Shown in pieces: positions 1-8,221 of a DNA stretch of 64,000 bases. The DNA is from Mycobacterium sp. 852002-51971_SCH5477799-a (GTDB taxonomy: Bacteria > Actinomycetota > Actinomycetes > Mycobacteriales > Mycobacteriaceae). Location of the stretch: assembly GCF_001667145.1 (NCBI RefSeq), contig NZ_LZIF01000116.1, positions 248,001-312,000 of the forward strand. Direction: 5' to 3'. The number at the start of each line of letters is the position of its first letter. Positions within the stretch are counted from its first letter, which is position 1. The translations under genes and the position numbers were made by a program. Under the pieces are notes generated by a model. The model did no database searches. It saw only the letters and a list, made by a program, of their open reading frames with translations, and was not told the origin of the DNA.

Positions 1-1404
1 GGCCTGGGCACGCGCCCGCACGTCGACGCGGTAGCTCTGCAGGGGCACCTCGGCGGAATGGCCGAGCTCGACGTCATCGGTGCGCAGGCTCCACGGGTCC
101 GACGGCAGCGGCACTTGCGCGTCCACGGCGACGGTGGGCATGTCGGGTCCGCACAACAGCACGTGCATCCACGCGATGTGCTCGTTGGCCACTCTGCCGA
201 GTCGGAACCAGCCGCCCAATCCTTGTGCCGCATCGGCGAAGTCGGCGTACCAGCTCTCACTCCACAGCGGTTCGGCGGTGGGATCGTGGGCGAGTTCGTC
301 CTCGGCTGACGGCCGCAACGGCTCGGGAGCCACCGCTTCGGGCAGCGTCGACAACGCGTCCGTGTCGAGCACGTGGTCGCAGTGCCGTCGCAGCATCGTC
401 ATGAACATCTGGTCGCCGCGGTCTGTGCGCTCGACCAGCATCGACGAGACGATCGCCATCATCACCCCGAAGAAGCTCTGCCGCCGCACACCGTCGGCGA
501 CGTCGGCCAGGTCCAGTGGCGCCCGCGAGCCGAGCGCGTCGTGGTAGGCCCGCAGCAGCGCGTCGTAGTGCTGCCGACGGTCCTCGGTGGACAGGGCACA
601 ACCGAGGAAGTAGGCCAGGTCGGTCAGGGCCGGGCCCCAGGAAACGGTCTGCCAGTCGACCACCGTCAGTGCGCGATCCGCGCCGTCGGTGCCGAACAGC
701 ATGTTGTCCAAGCGGTAGTCGCCGTGCACCAAGCCTTGGACTCGCCCGGGCGCCTCCGCCTCCTGGGCCAGGTAGCCGTCGAACGCGGCAATCAGGCGTT
801 CGCACACCACGCGGTGTTCCGGCGCGATCTGGTCACCGTAGCGGTCGACGAAACCCGCATACAGCGGGTTGATCATCGCCTGGTTCAGCGGAGCCGCGCG
901 GTTGAGCCACGGCGCCTCGGCCAGCGAGACGTCGCCGAGCAGCGGCCCGTGCAGCCGTCCCAGTTCGACGGCCCCGAGGTGGGCCTGTTCTACTGTGGCG
1001 CCGGCGATTTCGTCGCCCACGACCGCCGGGCCGGCATCCCCCAGCAACAGATCGAACACGCCCGTCGAGGTGTCGACCGCCGCGTGGTAGCAGGGCGCGA
1101 TGGGTCCGCCCAGACGCGGCGCGATGTCGCCATAGAAGCGCACCTCCCGCTCGTAGAGCCCCAACGCCAGGCCGGTCTGCCGGCTGACCGGATCGGTGGC
1201 CGCGACCTTCAGCACCACCGACTCGGGACCTTCCGCGGGTCTTTCGGCATAACTGAGCCGGACGCGATAGCACTCGCTCATCTGGCCGGTACCGATACGC
1301 TCCACCGAGAAATCGGCGATGGGTCCGGTGCCGATGACCGCGGCCAGCCAGGACGCGGTGAGGTCACTGGGTCGTTCGATGACTTGCTCGGTCTCGGCAT
1401 GCAT
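1..1404 (-). CDS. Phosphotransferase (aminoglycoside/CHK kinase-like) family protein, 3' end outside window
   Basis: The minus-strand frame is open from an ATG at 1404 to base 1 without a stop, so 468 codons are visible and the C-terminus lies outside the window. The kinase-like fold is indicated by the Brenner-type catalytic motif VHGDYRLDNMLF near residue 215, followed about 20 residues later by VVDWQ, which supplies the metal-binding Asp. The N-terminal half has a glycine-rich RIGTGQMSECYRV segment and a Lys in VVLKVA that fits nucleotide binding. These APH-like proteins phosphorylate small hydroxylated compounds or act with acyl-CoA dehydrogenases; the substrate here is unknown. About 150 residues follow the kinase core, longer than a simple APH domain. 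It lies 18 bp downstream of lipT on the same strand, so co-transcription is likely. Confidence 0.8.
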   Translation of the reverse strand, partial: MHAETEQVIERPSDLTASWLAAVIGTGPIADFSVERIGTGQMSECYRVRLSYAERPAEGPESVVLKVAATDPVSRQTGLALGLYEREVRFYGDIAPRLGGPIAPCYHAAVDTSTGVFDLLLGDAGPAVVGDEIAGATVEQAHLGAVELGRLHGPLLGDVSLAEAPWLNRAAPLNQAMINPLYAGFVDRYGDQIAPEHRVVCERLIAAFDGYLAQEAEAPGRVQGLVHGDYRLDNMLFGTDGADRALTVVDWQTVSWGPALTDLAYFLGCALSTEDRRQHYDALLRAYHDALGSRAPLDLADVADGVRRQSFFGVMMAIVSSMLVERTDRGDQMFMTMLRRHCDHVLDTDALSTLPEAVAPEPLRPSAEDELAHDPTAEPLWSESWYADFADAAQGLGGWFRLGRVANEHIAWMHVLLCGPDMPTVAVDAQVPLPSDPWSLRTDDVELGHSAEVPLQSYRVDVRARAQA

Positions 1405-1422
1405 GGGGGTCAGCGTGCCAGG

Positions 1423-2940
1423 TCAACGCACCAGTGAGAAGCCGTCCCATGCCATTCGGCGATGTGGGTGTGGATCGAACTCGACGCGCGACTTGCGGTC
1501 GAAGACCATCACGGCGCGGTCTTCGGCCGTGTAGACGGGCCAGTCCTCCCCCGGCACCCCGGTCCGGCTGAACGCACGCCACCGCCGCTGCACCTGGTTG
1601 CTGACCCGCAACGCGGCCCGCTGGTCCGCCGCCGCGGTCAACAACGCCCCGAATCTGGTGCGGTAGAAGTCGAAGACCGCGAGCAACTCGGTGGCGTGGG
1701 TGGCACCGAAACCGGACCAGCGCAGCGTGCGCGGAGCGTAGTCATACCGGTAGAGGTACGTCGGCGCGTGGGCGCCGTGGGCCTCGGCGATCTGCCAGGC
1801 CGCCGACGCGAAGGCGAAGTCGCCGCCGAGCTGGATGCACGCCGCCCGGTCAGGATAGTCGGGATATGCGGAGGTGATGCGTTCCCGGATGGCGGGTTCC
1901 GCCTCGGCGAGCAGCTCTTCGACCATCGTCGCGTTGGTCGGCAGCATCGTCAGGAACCGGGTGAACAACCGGCCCTCTTCGGCATTGGTGCCCACGATCA
2001 AAGGGACCCGGTGGGCCTCGCCGCGCCGCATCGCCTCGACCGGATCCATCGGCAGGATGTCGTCACCGAAGACGGGGCCGATCGGGAAGGCGCCCAGCCT
2101 GTCCTGCATGCCCTCGTCGATCAATCGGTGTTGGGTTTCCACCAGCTGGGCCGCGGACACCTGCATCAGCGCGTCGGCGGCGTCTTGCCTGCGCACCCCG
2201 AGCAGGTTGGCGAAGCGGTTCGCGAACTCTGCCGCAACCTCTTTCGACCGCACCAGGCCCGACGCCGGGCTTTCCGAGATCGCTCGGGCGAACAACCCTT
2301 CGGCGGCGGGCACCGCCAGCAGTGAGGCGGTGATGCACGCCCCCGCGCTCTCCCCGAAGATGGTGACGTTGTCCGGGTCACCGCCGAATCCCGCGATGTT
2401 GTCGCGGACCCACTGCAGCGCCAGCACCAGGTCGCGCAGATACAGATTGCTGTCGATGGTGATCTCCGGCGTCGAGAGCGACGAGAAGTCGACGCACCCC
2501 AGCGCGCCCAGCCGGTAGTTCACCGACACGTACACGCATCCCCGGCGCGCCAGGGGCGCTCCGTCGTACAACGGTGTCGCCGAGCTGCCCAGGAAATAGC
2601 CGCCGCCGTGGATGAACACCATGACGGGCAGCGGTCCCTCGGCGGCACCCTCAGGCGCCACGACGTTGAGGGTGAGGCAGTCCTCGCTCATCGGCTGAAA
2701 GCGTCCGCCCAAACCCGACATGCCGAGCAGGGTGTAGCGGCGCTGTTGGGGCGCGCAGTTGCCGAAACCATGGCAGTGGCGGACACCCGACCACGGCTGG
2801 GCCGGCTGCGGCGCCCGGAAGCGCAGGCTTCCCACCGGTGGACGGGCATACGGGATCGACCGCCACCGAGTGACGCCGTCTCGGGTGAAGCCTTCGACGG
2901 TGCCGATGGCCGTGCGTGCGCGGACAGTGCGGTCATGCAT
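1423..2940 (-). CDS. lipT: Type B carboxylesterase LipT
   Basis: A 505-residue alpha/beta hydrolase of the carboxylesterase/para-nitrobenzyl esterase family, expected to hydrolyse carboxylic esters. Visible motifs are the oxyanion-hole HGGGYFLGS, the nucleophile elbow GESAGA (Ser), the acidic residue region GTNAEEGRLF and the catalytic His in FGATHATELL. Length and order match type B esterases. Placement directly before lppI and close to pks12 matches lipT (Rv2045c) of M. tuberculosis, which is why I use the name. No signal peptide is apparent, so it is probably cytosolic. The ATG at 2940 is chosen because the family core begins almost at once (VRARTAIGTVEG). Confidence 0.9.
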   Translation of the reverse strand: MHDRTVRARTAIGTVEGFTRDGVTRWRSIPYARPPVGSLRFRAPQPAQPWSGVRHCHGFGNCAPQQRRYTLLGMSGLGGRFQPMSEDCLTLNVVAPEGAAEGPLPVMVFIHGGGYFLGSSATPLYDGAPLARRGCVYVSVNYRLGALGCVDFSSLSTPEITIDSNLYLRDLVLALQWVRDNIAGFGGDPDNVTIFGESAGACITASLLAVPAAEGLFARAISESPASGLVRSKEVAAEFANRFANLLGVRRQDAADALMQVSAAQLVETQHRLIDEGMQDRLGAFPIGPVFGDDILPMDPVEAMRRGEAHRVPLIVGTNAEEGRLFTRFLTMLPTNATMVEELLAEAEPAIRERITSAYPDYPDRAACIQLGGDFAFASAAWQIAEAHGAHAPTYLYRYDYAPRTLRWSGFGATHATELLAVFDFYRTRFGALLTAAADQRAALRVSNQVQRRWRAFSRTGVPGEDWPVYTAEDRAVMVFDRKSRVEFDPHPHRRMAWDGFSLVR

Positions 2941-3019
2941 AATCCGACGGTAACCGACATGATGGTCGTAACGCGCGCACAGCGCCTTATTTGCGCGGCG
3001 CGGCGGTTAGCCTGGCTGA

Positions 3020-3694
3020 ATGCGGATAGCTGCAATGATCGCCGCGACATTGCTGGTCGCCGGATGCTCGCACGGCACGGGCGGCCATCCGGAGCCGACC
3101 GGAGGCACCCCCCAGGCATCCACCGGCGCCGGGGCGCCTGGGAACAAATCACCGGGACCATCCGTCGGGCCCGCCGCGGGTGCGGCAATCTCCGAGGTCA
3201 TCGCGTGGATCGAGGCCGGTCACCCCGCCGATCCAAGCCGTTTCCACGCGGCCACCCGCGACGGGACGACCACTCCGCTCGGCGACGACATCGCACTGAC
3301 GGCGATGGCGGGCAAGGTCTCCTGCATGACCGATGCCAAACACACCGGTGGCGCGCTGGCCTGCCTGGTGCGTCTGACCAATCCGCCGCCGGCGCCCGCG
3401 ACGGCGTATGGCCAATGGCAAGGCGGTTGGATCGGCTTCGACGGGGTGAACCTGCAGGTCGGATCTGCCCGAGCCGATCCCGGTCCGTTCATCAACGGCA
3501 ACGGACCGGAACTGGCGAACGGAGATTCGCTGTCGTTCGGTGACTACCGGTGCCGCGCCGACCAAACCGGCCTTTATTGCGTCAACTACGCGCACCAGTC
3601 GGCGGTCAAATTCAGCCCCGCCGGCATCGAGCCGTTCGGCTGCCTGAAGTCGGCGCCACCACCGGACGGTGTCGGCACGGCGTTCAGCTGCTGA
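3020..3694 (+). CDS. lppI: Lipoprotein LppI
   Basis: A 224-residue predicted lipoprotein. The N-terminus is a short signal peptide ending in the lipobox LLVAGC, so Cys16 should be lipidated, followed by a Pro/Gly/Thr-rich linker. The folded part contains several Cys residues (SCMTDAKH, ALACLVR, YRCRADQ, LYCVNY, and the C-terminal AFSC) that may form extracytoplasmic disulfides. Function is unknown. Its position divergent from lipT matches lppI (Rv2046) in M. tuberculosis. The stop overlaps the 3' end of the convergent SDR gene by 11 bp. No strong ribosome binding site precedes the ATG. Confidence 0.85.
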   Translation: MRIAAMIAATLLVAGCSHGTGGHPEPTGGTPQASTGAGAPGNKSPGPSVGPAAGAAISEVIAWIEAGHPADPSRFHAATRDGTTTPLGDDIALTAMAGKVSCMTDAKHTGGALACLVRLTNPPPAPATAYGQWQGGWIGFDGVNLQVGSARADPGPFINGNGPELANGDSLSFGDYRCRADQTGLYCVNYAHQSAVKFSPAGIEPFGCLKSAPPPDGVGTAFSC

Positions 3695-4652
3695 AGCCGG
3701 CCTTGATGGTCGCGAAGAGCTCGCTCATCTCGTCGGCGGTCCCGCGCGGCACGGTGTAGCCGGCTTCGTCGTGGATCTCGTCCAGATGGTCGCGCACGTC
3801 CTCGATGGACAGCTCGGGGCGGTAAAAGCCCTTTGTCCTGCCGATGAAGAACCGCGAAACATGGCCTGCCCCAACGGTATAGATCTCCCCCGACACCGGA
3901 CAGCACCGGTGGGTCAGGTAAGCCGCCACGGGGGCCACCAACGCGGGATCCAGTCGCTGTAGGTATTGACTCACCAGGTCATCGAGCACCGCTTGCGCGG
4001 CGGGATCATCGGGCTGCGCGGCACCGTCCACGGAGTGCGCCAGCATCCGTGTATAGGCAATCGGGGCGATGGCGTTGACCTTGATGTCGCGATCGGCGGC
4101 TTCGGCGGCGAGAACGCGAGTCAGGCCGATCAATCCGGTCTTGGCCGAGCCGTAGTTACTCATACCCGCGGCACCCAAGATTCCGGCCGCCGAACAGGTA
4201 TTGAGAATCCGGCCATACCCTTGCTCGCACATCGCCTTCCACGCAGGCCTTGTCACGTAGACGGCGCCCTTCAGATGCACGTCCAACAGCTGTTCGAAGC
4301 GGTCGGCGGTCATCTCCTCGAATGGCGCGTCCCGCACGATTCCGGCATTGTTTATCACGATGTCGACTCGGCCCCATGCGTTCAGGGCGGCGTCGATGAT
4401 CGCCTGCCCACCTTCGGGATTGGTGACGCTGTGACGGTCCGCGACCGCCTCACCGCCCCGGTCGCGGATCTCATCGACGACGGCGCCCGCAGTCGCGGCG
4501 TCGAATCCCTCCCCGGTCACCGAGCCGCCGATATCGTTGACGACGACGCGCGCGCCACGCGAGGCAAGCAGCAACGCGTATTGCTTGCCCAAACCGCCAC
4601 CGGCCCCGGTGATGACGGCGACCTGGTCGTCGAACCGCAGTTCGCCGCTCAC
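3684..4652 (-). CDS. Short-chain dehydrogenase/reductase (hydroxyacyl-CoA/17-beta-HSD4-like)
   Basis: A 322-residue classical SDR if started at the GTG at 4652, whose first bases overlap the stop of the upstream P450 gene (GTGA overlap); this coupling and the immediate start of the Rossmann fold (VAVITGAGGGLG) decide the start. NAD(P) binding is shown by TGAGGGLG, the structural NNAG motif by INNAGIVRD, and the catalytic Tyr-Lys pair by NYGSAK. Overall spacing resembles the (3R)-hydroxyacyl-CoA dehydrogenase unit of MFE-2-like enzymes. With the upstream P450 it probably forms an oxidation module: hydroxylation followed by dehydrogenation of a lipid or steroid-like substrate (inference). Confidence 0.85.
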   Translation of the reverse strand: MSGELRFDDQVAVITGAGGGLGKQYALLLASRGARVVVNDIGGSVTGEGFDAATAGAVVDEIRDRGGEAVADRHSVTNPEGGQAIIDAALNAWGRVDIVINNAGIVRDAPFEEMTADRFEQLLDVHLKGAVYVTRPAWKAMCEQGYGRILNTCSAAGILGAAGMSNYGSAKTGLIGLTRVLAAEAADRDIKVNAIAPIAYTRMLAHSVDGAAQPDDPAAQAVLDDLVSQYLQRLDPALVAPVAAYLTHRCCPVSGEIYTVGAGHVSRFFIGRTKGFYRPELSIEDVRDHLDEIHDEAGYTVPRGTADEMSELFATIKAGFSS

Positions 4653-5863
4653 CAGCTCACCGGAAGTTCTTTCATGCCATAGATATTGGCGTCTTTGAAG
4701 CTCAGCTGCCCGGCCGGTACCGCTAGTTTGAGGCCGGGCAGCCGACGGGCCAGCGTAGCGAACGCGACCTGCATTTCGACGCGGGCGAGATTCGCTCCGA
4801 TGCATTGATGGACGCCGTAACCAAAGCCCAGGTGCCCACGGGTGTTTCGGTCGGCGTCGAACGATCCGGGATTGGCTACGAATTCCGCGTCCCAGTTCCC
4901 GGCGAGCAAGCTCATCATCACATACTCCCCGGCGCGAATCAGCTGACCGCCGAGCATCAGGTCTTCAGTCGCCACCCGGTCGACCTGGCTGTGCACGATG
5001 CTGAGGTAGCGCATGAGCTCTTCGACGATATTGGCGATGACGGCCGGGTCCCCGGTGTGTCCCAGGCGCTCGAAGACATCGGAATGTTGCAGCAGCGCAA
5101 CCGTTCCCAGCGAGATCATGTTTGCGGTGGTCTCGTGGCCGGCCTGCATCATGATCACGCCGTTCATGGCCGTGGTGGCACGGTCGAGCTGACCCGTCGC
5201 CACGTATTCGGTGACCAGGCGGCTGATCAAGTCGTCTCCGGGTTCGCACGCCTTGCGTTCCACCAACTCCTCGATGTAGGCGTACATGGCGCCGAAAGCC
5301 TGTCCCTTTTCTGCGTCGGTGGACCTCTGGTCAAGCCCCTTGGTGGTGTTGAACTGAAAGAGTTCCAGGTGTTCGGGTGGCACTCCCAGCAGCAGCGCGA
5401 TCACCATCGACGGCACCGGCAACGCGAATTCACGCACCAGATCGGCCGGTGCGCCGTGCTCGATCATCTGGCCGAGGTGGTGGTCGACCATGTCCTGGAT
5501 CTGCGGTCGCATCGACTCGCAACGCCTGAAGGTGAAGTTGCTGGCCATCATGCGCCGCAGTCGGTGATGCTCGGGATCATCGGTGCGCGCGAACATCACC
5601 GGGACCTTGTTGTCGTCGTCCTTCGACATGATCGAGTCGGGAATCGTCTTCGCGGACAGGCGAGGATCGACAAGCGCCGCCCTGATGTCCCGGTAGCGGC
5701 TGACCACCCAGACCGGGTTGCCCTGGAACATCGCCTGCCGTAGCCCGGGACCGTCCCGCCACTCCTGGAACTCGGGCGGGGGCGCGAGTGGGCAGGTTGC
5801 CGGCCGTGGGATGGGCAGCACCGGTAGTCCGGCGTCGGAACGCACTTCGGAAGTCGTTGACAT
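4649..5863 (-). CDS. Cytochrome P450
   Basis: A 404-residue soluble bacterial P450. The I-helix oxygen-activation motif is AGHETTANM, the K-helix ExxR is in EELMRYL, and the heme-ligand loop is FGYGVHQCIG with the axial Cys. It should use external ferredoxin and reductase to hydroxylate a small hydrophobic substrate; no redox partner gene is in the window. I cannot assign the CYP family from sequence alone. A ribosome binding site (AGGAAA) precedes the ATG. The gene is divergent from a TetR regulator and overlaps the downstream SDR by 4 bp, which suggests an operon controlled by that TetR. Confidence 0.92.
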   Translation of the reverse strand: MSTTSEVRSDAGLPVLPIPRPATCPLAPPPEFQEWRDGPGLRQAMFQGNPVWVVSRYRDIRAALVDPRLSAKTIPDSIMSKDDDNKVPVMFARTDDPEHHRLRRMMASNFTFRRCESMRPQIQDMVDHHLGQMIEHGAPADLVREFALPVPSMVIALLLGVPPEHLELFQFNTTKGLDQRSTDAEKGQAFGAMYAYIEELVERKACEPGDDLISRLVTEYVATGQLDRATTAMNGVIMMQAGHETTANMISLGTVALLQHSDVFERLGHTGDPAVIANIVEELMRYLSIVHSQVDRVATEDLMLGGQLIRAGEYVMMSLLAGNWDAEFVANPGSFDADRNTRGHLGFGYGVHQCIGANLARVEMQVAFATLARRLPGLKLAVPAGQLSFKDANIYGMKELPVSW

Positions 5864-5893
5864 GTACCGTGTTTCCTGTTAAGTGTCAGCTGC

Positions 5894-5935
5894 CTGCCAG
5901 TTATAGAGCGTAAAGCCAGCCTAGTTGGCAGTCAA
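5894..5935 (-). promoter_or_regulatory. P450 promoter with imperfect inverted repeat (putative TetR operator)
   Basis: On the minus strand a TTGACT -35 (5930-5935) and a TACGCT -10 (5907-5912) are separated by 17 bases. An imperfect inverted repeat, ctgccagtta (5894-5903) and tagttggcag (5922-5931), brackets the -10 and overlaps the -35, so a bound repressor would block the P450 promoter. The divergent TetR start lies only 26 bases away. Inference from sequence; no binding data. Confidence 0.45.
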
Positions 5936-5956
5936 CCGTCAGTTACGCTAGTCACC

Positions 5957-6586
5957 ATGACCGCGGTTGAGGATCGGCCGTTGCGAGCCGACGCTGCGCG
6001 CAACGTCGAGCGCATCCTGCGTGCGGCTCGTGAGGTGTACGGCGAGTTGGGGCCGGACGCCCCGGCGGAGGCCGTCGCGCGCCGTGCGGGCGTCGGTGAG
6101 CGGACCCTGTACCGCAGATTTCCGGCCAAGGCCGATCTGGTCCGCGCCGCCCTGGATCAAAGCATCGCCGAAGACCTCACCCCGGTGATCGATAGCGCCC
6201 GCCTCGCCAAGGATCCGCTGCACGGTCTCACCCAACTGATTGAAGCGGCGATCTCGCTGGGGGCGCGCGAACACAGCCTGCTGACCGCCGCGCGCCGCGC
6301 CGGATCACTCACGTCGGACATCTCGGTGTCCCTCAACGCCGCCCTCGGCGAGCTCGTCCGAGCTGGCCAGCGAGCCGGCAGCATCCGCGCCGACCTCGTC
6401 ACCGACGATCTGCCCCGCCTGGTCGCGATGCTCTTCAGCGTGCTGTCGACCATGGATGCGGACAGCGACGGTTGGCGACGCTATGTCGCGCTCATCCTCG
6501 ACGCGATATCGGTCAACGACCGGCGGCCGCTGCCTCCGGCCGCCGCCTTGCGTTACGAGGTGCAGCCGGACAGCTGGCCGCTGTAA
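5957..6586 (+). CDS. TetR family transcriptional regulator
   Basis: A 209-residue TetR protein. The N-terminal helix-turn-helix is in AVARRAGVGERTLYRRFPAK (about residues 37-56), followed by the all-helical ligand-binding domain. It is divergently placed from a P450-SDR pair with a 93-bp intergenic gap holding an imperfect palindrome, the classical arrangement for a local repressor that responds to the P450 substrate. No good ribosome binding site precedes the ATG, and a TACGCT hexamer sits 8 bases upstream, so the transcript may be leaderless. Ligand unknown. Confidence 0.9.
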   Translation: MTAVEDRPLRADAARNVERILRAAREVYGELGPDAPAEAVARRAGVGERTLYRRFPAKADLVRAALDQSIAEDLTPVIDSARLAKDPLHGLTQLIEAAISLGAREHSLLTAARRAGSLTSDISVSLNAALGELVRAGQRAGSIRADLVTDDLPRLVAMLFSVLSTMDADSDGWRRYVALILDAISVNDRRPLPPAAALRYEVQPDSWPL

Positions 6587-6596
6587 TCGGTGGAGC

Positions 6597-7217
6597 TCAG
6601 CTAGCCGGCAAGCCCGCTTTGACCGCGGCCTCTTGATTACGGGCGAGATCGAGCATGACATCGGCGGGCGTGGGATTGCCGATGACACAATCGGACTCCA
6701 GGTCGACCATGGCCCTGCCCACGACGAACACCGCCTCGGAAATCTCCATGGGATTGGCCGGGTCGGTCCCCTGGCCGATCACCAAGAACCCGTTGGTGCC
6801 GACGTCGAGGGGCTGTTGCTGCCCGTTGACCTTCTTGCCGACGACATCGCGCATGTTCGCCGCCGTCTGGGTGGCCGTGGCCGCGTCGGGAAACACCGCG
6901 ATCGTGTCGATGATGGTGCGCTTGCCATCGGGGTTCTTGAAAACCTGTCCCACGCCGGTGATGCCGCTGGGATTCTGGCTCGGCGGTCCGTCGGCGGTGG
7001 CGTTGGGGCCGACGTCGCTGGGCTTGATCAGCAGGTGGCTGTAATCCGCCGGCGCCCCCGGACCCGCGCCGGCCGAGGAGCTCGACGAGGTAGCCGACGG
7101 CGAGGCCGAACCCGATGATGTCGTGGAGTTCTTTTCCCCGCCGCAGCCCACCAACGTCGCGCTGACCAACACCGCGGTGACCGTCAAGCCGAGCGCGGAC
7201 GTCCGCACCGTATTCAT
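6597..7217 (-). CDS. Putative lipoprotein of unknown function
   Basis: A 206-residue exported lipoprotein. It has a signal peptide with lipobox ATLVGC (lipidated Cys near residue 25), a Ser/Thr/Gly-rich low-complexity linker (about residues 30-55) and a compact domain beginning around DYSHLLIKPSDVG. A near-perfect ribosome binding site (GAAGGAG) precedes the ATG at 7217. It resembles small mycobacterial lipoproteins of unassigned function; I do not recognise a characterised homologue. Two Cys residues (lipobox, SDCVIG) are present, so no intradomain disulfide is expected. It is convergent with the TetR gene (10-bp gap). Confidence 0.8.
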   Translation of the reverse strand: MNTVRTSALGLTVTAVLVSATLVGCGGEKNSTTSSGSASPSATSSSSSAGAGPGAPADYSHLLIKPSDVGPNATADGPPSQNPSGITGVGQVFKNPDGKRTIIDTIAVFPDAATATQTAANMRDVVGKKVNGQQQPLDVGTNGFLVIGQGTDPANPMEISEAVFVVGRAMVDLESDCVIGNPTPADVMLDLARNQEAAVKAGLPAS

Positions 7218-7389
7218 AGGGTCTCCTTCAAGACGTCAGCTATTTGTATCCCTTGCCGCGCGCGTAGGCACTGCGACACACGAAATTCGGCCGACGAACT
7301 GATGTTCATCTGCAGCCCAGCCTATGGGCTTGACCCGATCTCAGTAAGGGCATTTGTTTGCCGGCGGCGTGGCGTTGCCCTTCGAAGTT

Positions 7390-8208
7390 CTAGTTGATGG
7401 TCACTCCCGCGTCGACCTTGAACTGCAGCCCCGTCACGTATCTGGCTTCGTCGGAAATCAAGAACAGCACCGCGTGGCTGACATCCACGGGGTCGATGGC
7501 CGGCGTGGGCATCGCGTTGACGAAGGTGGGAATCAGGTCGGGGCGTTCCTCGGAGAAGACGGCTCCGATCGACGGAGGGATCATGCCGGTCGGGCACCCG
7601 GTGGGATGAACGGAATTGACGCGCACGCTTTGCGCGGCCAACTCATTGGCCAACCCCAACGTCAGCCCCACGACACCGTGCTTGGCAGCGGTGTAAGGAT
7701 GCTGCAGCGGAAAGCCTTTGATGGCGCCCGCGGAGCTGATGTTCACCAGGCTGCCGCCACCTTGGTCAAGCAAATGCGGGATAGCCACCGCGCACGTATT
7801 CCAGGTTCCGATCAGGTTTACATCGACGACCGTGCGCCAGTCGTCGAGAGTTGTGGTGTTCCATGGCCCGACGGTCAACACACCGGCGTTGGCCACTGCG
7901 CCGTCTAGGCCACCCAGTTCGCCGACGCCATCATCGACGGCCTTGCGCAACGCGACATCGTCGCGGACGTCGACGACATGACTTACGCACCGCCGGCCCA
8001 GTTCCGTGACCAGCCGTACCGTTTCGGCGAGATCTTCCTCTGTGGCCAGAGGATATTCGATCTGCGGCAGGGACTGGCAGATGTCGATCAGGATCAGATC
8101 AGCGCCTTCCTGCGCAAGCCGCAGCGCGTGACTGCGTCCCATGCCGCGGGCCGCACCAGTGATCAGAATGCGTTTACCTGCAACGCGTCCCGAGGGCGAT
8201 GTCGTCAT
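7390..8208 (-). CDS. Mycofactocin-coupled SDR family oxidoreductase
   Basis: A 272-residue SDR. It has the cofactor motif TGAARGMGRSH, the motif VANAG and the catalytic YTAAKHG. The segment after the second beta strand (LIDICQSLPQIEYPLATEEDL) carries the insertion typical of the mycofactocin-associated SDR subfamily, in which NAD(H) is held non-exchangeably and electrons pass to the redox peptide mycofactocin. If so, it oxidises an alcohol in a pathway that depends on mycofactocin genes outside this window. It is third in a three-gene minus-strand operon behind an SDR and a DapB-like oxidoreductase (13-bp gap). Confidence 0.85.
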   Translation of the reverse strand: MTTSPSGRVAGKRILITGAARGMGRSHALRLAQEGADLILIDICQSLPQIEYPLATEEDLAETVRLVTELGRRCVSHVVDVRDDVALRKAVDDGVGELGGLDGAVANAGVLTVGPWNTTTLDDWRTVVDVNLIGTWNTCAVAIPHLLDQGGGSLVNISSAGAIKGFPLQHPYTAAKHGVVGLTLGLANELAAQSVRVNSVHPTGCPTGMIPPSIGAVFSEERPDLIPTFVNAMPTPAIDPVDVSHAVLFLISDEARYVTGLQFKVDAGVTIN

Positions 8209-8221
8209 ACCACGAATCCGG

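Noticed and set aside
3120-3543. Minus-strand frames across lppI
   Set aside because: The plus-strand frame has a lipobox and signal peptide; the antisense frames have no start signal or motif.
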